From an uncultured Lachnospiraceae bacterium (GTDB lineage: Bacteria; Bacillota; Clostridia; Lachnospirales; Lachnospiraceae), in the NCBI GenBank assembly GCA_934351765.1, contig CAKRJM010000031.1:1-15889 (forward strand): a DNA stretch of 15,889 nt. The letters are read 5' to 3'. The notes beneath the pieces are model-generated. The model saw only the letters and a program-made list of their open reading frames with translations, made no database searches and was not told where the DNA came from. Below are positions 6,407 to 13,018 of the stretch, one piece after another. Position 1 is the first letter of the stretch, and each line of letters starts with the position of its first letter. Made by a program: the position numbers and the translations under genes.

Positions 6407-8353
6407 CTAATATTTGTAGTCGTAGAGGCTGTCAACGGTCTCCGTTTTTGCCCCGTCTTTTACATTTTTTCCGTAAGGAAACGCGATTTCGTCCTCCATA
6501 TCAAGACCGGATTTGATTTCCACCGATCCGTACATGATCTTTCCGGTTTCCACATACTGCTTTGCAAGCTTTCCGTTTTCCCCTTTTTTGTAGACGTAGG
6601 AACGGTTTCCATCCGCCCGCACAAAGGCACTGGACAGATAGATATCCCCGCTCTGAGCGGTATCACCGGAGGAAGCTCCGTCCAGAGACAGATCCACGCC
6701 GTCTCCGTTGTTCAGCTCCGCATCGCCCTTGATGACTGCTGTAAACGGATAATAGGACATGTTGGGATTGCTGCCGCCGTAGGAATTGGAGCTGGAGGGA
6801 GTTCCTGAAACACTGGTAATGGTGGCTTCATAGCTCATGCCATTGTTCCAGGAGGTTACCGTCAGGGTCATATCCTTCTGTACCAGGCCGAGAGCGGTTT
6901 CTGCCACATAGCCGGTGATGTAGTAGCCCTCTTCGCCGACCACGGAAATGAGAGGCTTGTTTTCCAGCTTGGCCGTTTCTTCGTCAGTCACGGACTTTAC
7001 TGTGCCGTTTACGGTGCTCTTGATCAGTCCGTCGTCCATTTTCTGCTTCAGCTGTTTCAGAGCCAGCTCAGAGGTACGCTTCTGGAGATCCAGATCCTTT
7101 AAGGACTCTTCCTTTTCCCGGATCTGCTGTGCCAGCTCCTCTTTTGTAGGGCCGGAGGGGATATCGATTCCGGGACCGTCGGGAATATCAATGCCGGGGT
7201 CATCGGGAACGTCCGGATTATCCGGATCTTCCGGGTTATCGGGATCTTCCGGTTCGCCGGTGCTTCCGTCCAGAGTCCAGGTATAAAGCATAAGCTCGTC
7301 TTTTACCACTTCAAACCGGCAGACCGCCCGGTTTTCCATGATCCACCGGAGAAAATCCGTGTCGGCGCTGATGCCCGGTTCACAAAGGTAGCGGTAGGGA
7401 TCTTCTGCTGTGCCGCTCCCCGCATAATGGTTTTCCACCGCATCTGCATTTAACGGCATGGAAGCCGTATGGATCAGTCCGCCGTCACGAGCGGTTTTCT
7501 GCGCTTCGGTCAGTGGGGTTCCGATGGAAGGCTGGCTCTGCCCGATCAGCTCTGCGATCTCATTCCAGTCCATCTCCCAGGAGCTTACGATCTTTGTGGG
7601 GGCATGAAGATCATCCACCGTATCAAAGACGGCACAGCTTTTTTCTTCCACCGCTTTTTTCAGGTAATCCTTTGCCACAGAAACGGTTTTTTTGTTTTCG
7701 GCAGGGCATACATAAAACCGGTAAGGGTCTGTTTCGGTTCCGGTTCCCATATAAGGAACCGATTCCGCGGTAATCGTTGTATAGACCTTTGACGGGTCGA
7801 TGGTTTCTGCTGCCGCCGGTTCGGAGCCGAAGGAAGTCCGGGGAGCCACGGTTCCGGCAGAGGCGGTCCGCAGCAGGCGGACGCCGTTATTTCCGGCTCC
7901 GGAAGCGGTCAGATGAAGCCCGGCCAGAGCGCTCGGAGCCGCGGAAGCTACAGGCTTTGTTTTCCGAAGCTGGTCTAATTCGGCCTGAACATTCTGGATA
8001 CTTAACCCAAGTCCGTCAATTTCCATCTGTTTCATTTCCAGCTCCATGGAGACCAGAGTTGTATCGTAGGCGATCAGCGGATCTCCGACTTTTACGGTGT
8101 CCCCCTCCTTCACATAGATCTGGGTGACGGTCAGGCTGCTGTCATAAGCAATATTCTGGTTTAAATTGGTGGTGACATTTCCATAAGGAGAAATATCGCT
8201 GTTGTCGTTCCAGTAGCCGTTGTTCATGGCAGATACGGGAGCCACCTTGACCGGAGACGCACTCCGCTTCATGGCATAGGAAATTCCTCCGAATACAAGA
8301 GCCACGGCCAGAACGCCGGATACGGATCCGATGATCAGCTTTTTCTTTTTCAT
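6407..8353 (-). CDS. HlyD/RND-type periplasmic-adaptor-like protein with large inserted region (adaptor 2)
   Basis: This is a membrane-fusion (adaptor) subunit of the export system, anchored by one N-terminal membrane segment (about 5-27) and lying outside the cell. The first lipoyl half is at IYVKEGDTVKVGDPLIAYD (79-97), and the second follows TVNGTVKSV (447-455). Coiled-coil helices at about 100-131 and 403-442 should form the usual hairpin. Between them residues about 131-402 are an insertion: a region with two related modules (about 195-260 and 303-361), then a linker rich in P and D (367-402). The protein is therefore 648 residues, against about 380-450 for the family. Beta-barrel and membrane-proximal parts follow to the end. 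It overlaps the ATPase stop by 4 nt and has AGGAGG 4 nt upstream. Confidence 0.85.
   Translation of the reverse strand: MKKKKLIIGSVSGVLAVALVFGGISYAMKRSASPVKVAPVSAMNNGYWNDNSDISPYGNVTTNLNQNIAYDSSLTVTQIYVKEGDTVKVGDPLIAYDTTLVSMELEMKQMEIDGLGLSIQNVQAELDQLRKTKPVASAAPSALAGLHLTASGAGNNGVRLLRTASAGTVAPRTSFGSEPAAAETIDPSKVYTTITAESVPYMGTGTETDPYRFYVCPAENKKTVSVAKDYLKKAVEEKSCAVFDTVDDLHAPTKIVSSWEMDWNEIAELIGQSQPSIGTPLTEAQKTARDGGLIHTASMPLNADAVENHYAGSGTAEDPYRYLCEPGISADTDFLRWIMENRAVCRFEVVKDELMLYTWTLDGSTGEPEDPDNPEDPDNPDVPDDPGIDIPDGPGIDIPSGPTKEELAQQIREKEESLKDLDLQKRTSELALKQLKQKMDDGLIKSTVNGTVKSVTDEETAKLENKPLISVVGEEGYYITGYVAETALGLVQKDMTLTVTSWNNGMSYEATITSVSGTPSSSNSYGGSNPNMSYYPFTAVIKGDAELNNGDGVDLSLDGASSGDTAQSGDIYLSSAFVRADGNRSYVYKKGENGKLAKQYVETGKIMYGSVEIKSGLDMEDEIAFPYGKNVKDGAKTETVDSLYDYKY
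7148..7255 (-). repeat. Proline/aspartate linker with internal short repeats in adaptor 2
   Basis: Residues 367-402 of adaptor 2 are low complexity. EDPDNP occurs twice in tandem, and DDPGIDIP is followed by DGPGIDIP. The DNA copies differ by several substitutions, so the repetition is not a very recent slippage product. The stretch probably acts as a flexible, extended linker between the inserted modules and the returning coiled-coil helix. Confidence 0.7.
7271..7771 (-). other. Duplicated module inside adaptor 2
   Basis: Copy A (residues about 195-260, bases 7574-7771) and copy B (about 303-361, bases 7271-7447) share a pattern. A glycine-rich turn (GTGTETDPYRFYVC in A, GSGTAEDPYRYLC in B) is followed by a helix (AKDYLKKAVEEKSCAVFD against TDFLRWIMENRAVCRFE), then a strand ending in W (SSWEMD against YTWTLDG). 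This suggests two small alpha/beta domains that arose by internal duplication. I do not recognise the fold or function. Confidence 0.65.
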
Positions 8354-9030
8354 ACGGCCTCCTCTCTGACGCTTAAAACACCGTCGCGGATCAAAAGCAC
8401 CCGCTTTGCGTGGGCGGCGATCTCCGGATCATGGGTGATCATGATGACAGTCATGCCTTCTTCGTTGAGCTGACGGAACAGCTCCATGACCTGATGGCCG
8501 GAAGCGGAATCCAGTGCACCGGTGGGTTCATCCGCCAGGAGAATATCCGGCTTTGTGACCATGGCGCGGGCAATGGCGACACGCTGCTTCTGACCGCCGG
8601 AAAGCTGGGTGGGCTTAAAATTCATGCGATCGGCCAGACCGACCTTTTCCAGCGCGGAAACGGCGCGCTCCCGCCGTTCCTTCCGGGAAACACCGGCATA
8701 GAGCAGGGGCAGTGCCACATTGTCCACGGCGCTCTGCCTCGGCAGCAGATTAAAGCTCTGGAATACGAAGCCGATGGAGCGGTTGCGGACAGCGGACAGC
8801 TCCTTGTCCTTATGGTGGAGCAGGCTGGTTCCGTTTAAGGTGTACTCTCCGGAGGTCGGCGTATCCAGACAGCCGATGATGTTCATTAACGTTGTTTTCC
8901 CGGAGCCGGAGGGCCCCATGATCGCCACGTATTCGCCGCGGTCCACGTGGAGAGTGACATCCTTTAAGACCGGGACGGTCAGCCTTCCCTGGAGATAATC
9001 CTTATAAATGTGATCCAGTTCCAACATCAT
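8350..9030 (-). CDS. ABC transporter ATP-binding protein, MacB/LolD/YknY type
   Basis: This is the cytoplasmic ATPase that powers the FtsX-type permease encoded two genes downstream. All motifs are intact: Walker A GPSGSGKT (39-46), Q-loop Q91 in VFQSFNLLP, signature LSGGQ (143-147), Walker B ILLADE (163-168) and the switch histidine H200 in MITHD. The PTGALDS after Walker B and the LLPRQSAVDNVALPL stretch are typical of the MacB/LolD group. The length of 226 residues is normal. Start ATG 9030 overlaps the adaptor 1 stop (ATGA), with CCTCCTCC on the plus strand at 9041-9048 giving a ribosome site; a second ATG directly follows. The stop also overlaps the next start by 4 nt, so translation is likely coupled through the operon. 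Confidence 0.97.
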   Translation of the reverse strand: MMLELDHIYKDYLQGRLTVPVLKDVTLHVDRGEYVAIMGPSGSGKTTLMNIIGCLDTPTSGEYTLNGTSLLHHKDKELSAVRNRSIGFVFQSFNLLPRQSAVDNVALPLLYAGVSRKERRERAVSALEKVGLADRMNFKPTQLSGGQKQRVAIARAMVTKPDILLADEPTGALDSASGHQVMELFRQLNEEGMTVIMITHDPEIAAHAKRVLLIRDGVLSVREEAV

Positions 9031-10322
9031 TGGTCAGACACCTCCTCCGAGGGGACAGCCGAGTCGCCGCCGCCGATGGCTTCCATCTGATTGTCGCCGC
9101 CGCCGATGCCCTCCATCTGATTGTCACCGGGATCGGAATACGGGAGGATCTCACCGTCGTTTTTCATGACAGGTACGCCGGGTTTACAGTCTTCGCTGGG
9201 CCATACGATATAATCGGTGCCCTTCAGTCCGTCCAGGATCTCGTAAGTGTCATTTTCTTCATCATATTCGCCCAGAGTCACGGAACGCTTTTCCAGCCTG
9301 TCATCGGAATCGGCTGCCCAGACGTAAGGGCTGCTGTCGATGTCCTGGATGTAGGAGCTCATGAGCCACATCCCCTCCTTCTGCTCCGTGGACAATCCGT
9401 AGTCCGGCTCTACATATACATGCTGCCCGAGCATGAGGCCGTCGCTGGAATCCAGCACCACATAGAAGGGATATTTTGAGGCCTGGTTTCCGCCGTCGGA
9501 GCTGGAAATATAGCCGCTGTTGTCAGAAATGGGCTTTTCGGTATCGATGGTATCAACGGTTCCCTTCCAGGTGATGGTCTCGTCCACACGGGAATGGACG
9601 ATCACACGCTGTCCCACGGAAAGATTTCCCATGTTCTGTTCGCTGATGGAGCCCTTGACCCTGTATTTTCCAACAGCCAGAATGCTCATAAAGGGCTTCT
9701 GTTCGCCGGTGTAGTTATCATAGCCGGGCGTCTCATTGATCTCCTGAACCACACCGTCGATGGTGGAATTAACCAGGGCGGAATCCAGGGATTTCTGAAG
9801 CTTTTCAATCTCCAGCTGCTTTACCTTATAGTCATATTCCTTCTGCTTCAGATCCAGAGTGGCCTGCTGGATCTGTGTGGTGTAGGAAAGCTGTTCACTG
9901 GCGGGGGCACTCTTTTTTTCCTTCTCCAGCTGGGCAATATTGGCCTTCTGGGTATCCATGCTGTTGGAAATGCTTTCCAGCTCCAGGTTGGCCTGTTCTA
10001 CCTTCATGGAGAGATCTTCCGTATCGTACTGGAACAGGGGAGTTCCTACCTTTACGGTATCGCCTTTGGAAACATAGATCTCTTTTACAGTCTGATCGGA
10101 TTCCAGCTGGATATTTAAGGTACTCTGGGATTCCACAACACCGGCAAAGCGGTTCTGGGTTCCGAGACCGGTTCCGGTCAGCGTGGCGACGGAATCTGCG
10201 TACAGGGCGTTTTCTTCAGCGGATGAACCGCCCTTCCTGGCCGTGGTGCGCCATACGATCAGTCCGGCTGCGAGCACGGCCAGAACGGCCGCACCGCCGA
10301 TGATAAGACGTTTCTTCTTCAT
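9027..10322 (-). CDS. HlyD/RND-type adaptor protein (adaptor 1, YknX-like)
   Basis: This is the first gene of the export operon, an extracytoplasmic adaptor anchored by an N-terminal membrane segment (about 6-24 after MKKKR). Lipoyl halves are seen at VKEIYVSKGDTVKVGTPLFQYD, written here as VKEIYVSKGD and TVKVGTPLFQYD (79-100), and at STIDGVVQEI. An uninterrupted coiled-coil hairpin of normal size (about 104-183) lies between them. Beta-barrel and membrane-proximal parts follow, then a glycine-rich tail with a duplicated 10-residue unit. Start ATG 10322 (431 residues) is chosen because GGAGG (plus-strand CCTCC 10330-10334) is 7 nt upstream. A longer frame from 10346 would place that site inside the gene and start only a few bases after the promoter. 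Function is inferred from family and context; the substrate is unknown. Confidence 0.93.
   Translation of the reverse strand: MKKKRLIIGGAAVLAVLAAGLIVWRTTARKGGSSAEENALYADSVATLTGTGLGTQNRFAGVVESQSTLNIQLESDQTVKEIYVSKGDTVKVGTPLFQYDTEDLSMKVEQANLELESISNSMDTQKANIAQLEKEKKSAPASEQLSYTTQIQQATLDLKQKEYDYKVKQLEIEKLQKSLDSALVNSTIDGVVQEINETPGYDNYTGEQKPFMSILAVGKYRVKGSISEQNMGNLSVGQRVIVHSRVDETITWKGTVDTIDTEKPISDNSGYISSSDGGNQASKYPFYVVLDSSDGLMLGQHVYVEPDYGLSTEQKEGMWLMSSYIQDIDSSPYVWAADSDDRLEKRSVTLGEYDEENDTYEILDGLKGTDYIVWPSEDCKPGVPVMKNDGEILPYSDPGDNQMEGIGGGDNQMEAIGGGDSAVPSEEVSDQ
9063..9122 (-). repeat. Two tandem 30-bp units in the 3' end of adaptor 1
   Basis: Units 9063-9092 and 9093-9122 differ at two bases. They encode NQMEGIGGGD and NQMEAIGGGD near the C-terminus. 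This in-frame copy-number repeat looks recent and could vary between strains. Confidence 0.85.
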
Positions 10323-10357
10323 AGACAATCCTCCGTTGTTTTCCAATGATTACTTCC

Positions 10358-10366
10358 ATTCTAACA
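10358..10366 (-). promoter_or_regulatory. Extended -10 element for the export operon
   Basis: On the minus strand the sequence reads TGTTAGAAT: TG, one base, then TAGAAT, one base off consensus. The -35 region (about 10381-10389) is weak. Transcription would begin near 10350, leaving a leader of about 28 nt before the ATG at 10322, which supports that start. Confidence 0.5.
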
Positions 10367-10398
10367 GAAAGGACGGATAAACGAAACAACGAAAATTC

Positions 10399-10412
10399 TT
10401 AAGATATCTTAA
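10399..10412. promoter_or_regulatory. Perfect 14-bp palindrome between divergent promoters
   Basis: TTAAGATATCTTAA equals its own reverse complement. It sits upstream of the -10 of the export operon and about 21 nt before the -35 of the S1 operon. This is the usual place for an operator that could affect both. No regulator for it is encoded next to it. Confidence 0.4.
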
Positions 10413-10432
10413 AAAAAGCGGAATCAAAAGGG

Positions 10433-10462
10433 TTGCAAAGGAAGCCCTTTCTTATATATAAT
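10433..10462 (+). promoter_or_regulatory. Sigma-A-type promoter of the S1-relQ operon
   Basis: TTGCAA (10433-10438) and a perfect TATAAT (10457-10462) are 18 nt apart. The start site would be near 10469, giving a leader of about 47 nt. That leader contains a 5-bp stem, TGAGC (10473-10477) with GCTCA (10485-10489). Confidence 0.75.
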
Positions 10463-10515
10463 AGAGTTATGATGAGCGTACTTTGCTCAGAAAAAAGGAA
10501 CGGAGGGAGATACCG

Positions 10516-11274
10516 ATGGAAGAACAGCAGAAAGAAATAGAACTGGCAGCAGAAAATGCAGAAAACCAGGAGCCGGAAGCACCGGCAGAAACCATGGACG
10601 ATTATAAGGAAGAGCTGGAAGCATCGTTTAAGCAGGTACGGGAGGGCGATGTTTTGACCGGAACAGTCATCGGCGTGGATGAGGATGAGATCACAGTGGA
10701 TCTGCAGTCCTATACCGAGGGAATCATCAAAAAAGAGGATTTCACGAATGATCCCGGTGTGGTCTTAAAGGAGGCGGTACAGAACGGCGATGAAATTACT
10801 GCCACCGTGGTAAAGACGGATGATGGCCAGGGTCATGTTCTGCTTTCCAGAAAAGAAGCCAATGATCAGATGGCCTGGGAAAAGCTGGAGCAGTGCTTCC
10901 AGGACAGAACGCCGATCCATGTAAAGATCGACGGGATCGTAAAGGGCGGCGCAGTCGCCTATGTAGAAGGAATCCGTGCGTTTATTCCTGCGTCCAAGCT
11001 GTCCACCGCATATGTGGAGGATCTGGAGGACTGGCTGGGGAAAGAGCTTGACGTTCAGGTGATCACCTGTGAAAAAGAAGGAAAACGTCTGGTGCTTTCC
11101 GCCAGAGAGCTGGCTTACGCAAAGGAGATGGAAGAGCGCCAGAAGAAGATCGCAGCCTGTGAGGTCGGGGCCGTCTCTGAGGGTGTCGTGGAAACGATCC
11201 AGAACTACGGAGCCTTTGTGAAGCTGGACAATGGCGCCACCGGTCTGCTCCATGTGTCACAGATCAGTGACTAA
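10516..11274 (+). CDS. S1 RNA-binding-domain protein, ended early by an in-frame TAA
   Basis: This is a ribosomal-protein-S1-like RNA-binding protein. An acidic N-terminus (1-40, many E and Q) is followed by S1 domain 1 (about 42-113, from REGDVLTGTVIGVDEDEITVD, with the end LLSRKEA), domain 2 (about 130-197) and domain 3 starting at VGAVSEGVVETIQNYGAFV. Domain 3 is stopped after GLLHVSQISD at residue 252. The missing half of the domain continues in the same frame after the TAA. ATG 10516 is chosen because GGAGGGAG (from 10502) precedes it. A 252-residue product would keep two full S1 domains and lose the third. It may be a nonsense mutant, a sequencing error or a read-through site. It is the first gene of an operon with relQ. 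Confidence 0.75.
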   Translation: MEEQQKEIELAAENAENQEPEAPAETMDDYKEELEASFKQVREGDVLTGTVIGVDEDEITVDLQSYTEGIIKKEDFTNDPGVVLKEAVQNGDEITATVVKTDDGQGHVLLSRKEANDQMAWEKLEQCFQDRTPIHVKIDGIVKGGAVAYVEGIRAFIPASKLSTAYVEDLEDWLGKELDVQVITCEKEGKRLVLSARELAYAKEMEERQKKIAACEVGAVSEGVVETIQNYGAFVKLDNGATGLLHVSQISD

Positions 11275-11484
11275 CGCCTGAAAACACCGGCAGCTGTGTT
11301 AAGCGTCGGACAGAGGGTGACAGTAAAGATCACGGCTGTGAAGGACGGAAAGCTGAGCCTCAGCATGAAGGCACTTCTCGATGTGGCAGAGCCGGAGGAT
11401 ACCGCAGAGCATATCGAGTATACAGAAGAGGGCCAGGCGGCCACCAGCCTTGGGGCATTGTTAAAGGGCTTCAAGCTTGATTAA
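11275..11484 (+). pseudogene. Detached C-terminal part of the S1-domain protein
   Basis: The frame continues without shift after the TAA at 11272-11274: RLKTPAAVLSVGQRVTVKIT, then DGKLSLSMKALLD. This is the second half of S1 domain 3, followed by a tail ending in GALLKGFKLD and a TAA at 11482-11484. The coding pattern is intact over all 69 codons. An internal GTG at 11296 could start a 62-residue piece, but no good ribosome site precedes it. With one sense codon in place of the TAA, the whole gene would encode 322 residues with three S1 domains. Confidence 0.7.
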
Positions 11485-11510
11485 GGGACATCTGGGAAGG
11501 AAGTACGATT

Positions 11511-12161
11511 ATGGCAATACCTCAGTTACCGAAGGAATATGATCAGCTCGACCAGTGGACGACACTCATGTTCCTTTACAAGTCTGCGCTTCAGGAGGTT
11601 CAGACCAGGGTCAATATCCTCAGTGAGGAATTTCAGCAGATCAACCACTATAATCCGATCGAACATGTAAAAGCCAGGATCAAGACGCCGGAGAGCATTG
11701 TAAAAAAATTGAAGAAATTGGGCTTTGAATCTACGATTGAAAATATGTACCGGGAGCTTCATGACATTGCCGGAGTCCGGATCATCTGCTCGTTTACCTC
11801 GGATATTTACTATCTGGCGGATGCCATTTCCAGACAGAACGATGTGAAGGTGCTCATGGTGAAGGATTATATCCAGAATCCGAAGCCTAACGGGTATCGG
11901 AGCTATCATATGGTGATCTCGGTGCCGATCTATCTGTCCAGCGGGCAGGTGGAGATGAAGGTGGAGATCCAGATCCGCACCATCGCCATGGATTTCTGGG
12001 CGAGTCTGGAGCATAAGATCAACTATAAATTTGAGGGCGCCGCACCGGCGCATATGTGTGATGAGTTAAAGGAGTGTGCCGATATGGCGGCTGATCTGGA
12101 CCGCCGTATGCTGGCACTGAATGAATCGCTGCAGCGGGCAGGAGAGGAGAGACAATCATGA
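11511..12161 (+). CDS. relQ: Small alarmone synthetase, RelQ (YjbM) type GTP pyrophosphokinase
   Basis: It transfers pyrophosphate from ATP to GDP or GTP to make (p)ppGpp in the cytoplasm. It contains only the synthetase domain: no HD hydrolase domain and no TGS/ACT tail, and at 216 residues it matches RelQ. Motifs are RIKTPESIVKKL (56-67), DIAGVRIICSF (85-95), PNGYRSYH (126-133) and the catalytic EIQIRT (152-157), followed by AMDFWASLEHKINYKFEG, which closely follows the Bacillus YjbM pattern. ATG 11511 has AAGGAAG (11497-11503) 7 nt upstream. It lies 26 nt after the S1 frame and overlaps the next gene by 4 nt. RelQ enzymes are often controlled by transcription and by RNA binding, which makes the S1 neighbour notable. 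Confidence 0.95.
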   Translation: MAIPQLPKEYDQLDQWTTLMFLYKSALQEVQTRVNILSEEFQQINHYNPIEHVKARIKTPESIVKKLKKLGFESTIENMYRELHDIAGVRIICSFTSDIYYLADAISRQNDVKVLMVKDYIQNPKPNGYRSYHMVISVPIYLSSGQVEMKVEIQIRTIAMDFWASLEHKINYKFEGAAPAHMCDELKECADMAADLDRRMLALNESLQRAGEERQS

Positions 12162-13018
12162 GCAGTCTGAGCGTATGGATCGCCGGAGCAAAAGGTCAGC
12201 TTGGCTCCGCCATCTACCGGATCCTCCATGAAGATGTAAAGATCGAGGTGCTGACCTCAGATCTGGACGTGGATGTGACCGATCTGGAGGAAGTTACATC
12301 ATTTGTAAATATCAATCACCCGGATGTGGTGATCAACTGTGCGGCCATGACCGATCTGGCCATGTGCGAACGTCAGGCTGAGACTGCCTTTAAGGTTAAT
12401 GCTCTGGGGGCAAGAAACCTGGCTATCGCGGCAAGAAAGGTCAATGCAAAGCTGATCCATATTTCCACCGACGATGTATTCGACGGAACGGCAAAGCATC
12501 CGCTGACGGAGTTTGACCGGGTAAATCCCCGGACTGTTTACGGAAAGTCCAAGCTTGCCGGGGAGCAGTTTGTACGGGAGCTGGCACCGAAACACATGGT
12601 TGTCCGCAGCTCCTGGATCTACGGAAACACGAAAAACAACTTTGTAAGCTATATTCTGGACGGGCTTCTGACCGAAGACACGATCTTTGTGCCGGTGGAT
12701 CAGGTGAGCACGCCTACCAGCGCCGATGATCTGGCAGAGTTTATTGTCAAGCTGATCCATTCCTCCGAGTATGGAATTTATCATGCTTCCTGTGAGGGAA
12801 TGTGCAGCCGGTATGAATTTGCCAAGGAGATTGTGCGGCTGTCGGGAAAGGATGTGCGGATCGAGCCGCTGGCGGCCGGAGACAATCCGTCCATTGTGAA
12901 CCGTCCCCGCTATACGCTTCTGGATAATTTCATGATGCGGATGTCAGGAATCCACCAGATGCCGACCTGGAAGGAATCCCTTGCAAGGTTCATGGAAGGG
13001 AAAAAGATCAATGAATAA
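12158..13018 (+). CDS. rfbD: RmlD-like dTDP-4-dehydrorhamnose reductase / sugar-nucleotide reductase
   Basis: This is a short-chain-dehydrogenase-type reductase. In the classic pathway RmlD makes dTDP-L-rhamnose with NAD(P)H. The nucleotide-binding loop is GAKGQLG (10-16). Catalytic residues occur at the positions known from RmlD: T104 in HIST, Y128 and K132 in VYGKSK. The motif usually read as STDYVFDG is STDDVFDG here (103-110), a Y to D change. The NCAAMTDLAMCE stretch (60-71) and VRSSWIYG are also typical. Its 286 residues are normal. The start overlaps the relQ stop (ATGA) with AGGAG-rich sequence upstream. No rfbA, rfbB or rfbC is present here, so rhamnose synthesis genes must lie elsewhere, or the enzyme acts on another sugar nucleotide. 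Confidence 0.87.
   Translation: MSSLSVWIAGAKGQLGSAIYRILHEDVKIEVLTSDLDVDVTDLEEVTSFVNINHPDVVINCAAMTDLAMCERQAETAFKVNALGARNLAIAARKVNAKLIHISTDDVFDGTAKHPLTEFDRVNPRTVYGKSKLAGEQFVRELAPKHMVVRSSWIYGNTKNNFVSYILDGLLTEDTIFVPVDQVSTPTSADDLAEFIVKLIHSSEYGIYHASCEGMCSRYEFAKEIVRLSGKDVRIEPLAAGDNPSIVNRPRYTLLDNFMMRMSGIHQMPTWKESLARFMEGKKINE

Noticed and set aside
6397..6435. Longer start for the permease
   Set aside because: It would overlap adaptor 2 and lacks a ribosome site; ATG 6396 has AGGAGG 6 nt upstream and begins like family members.
11262..11300. Programmed frameshift in the S1 gene
   Set aside because: Both parts are in the same frame, so only a stop codon, not a shift, separates them.
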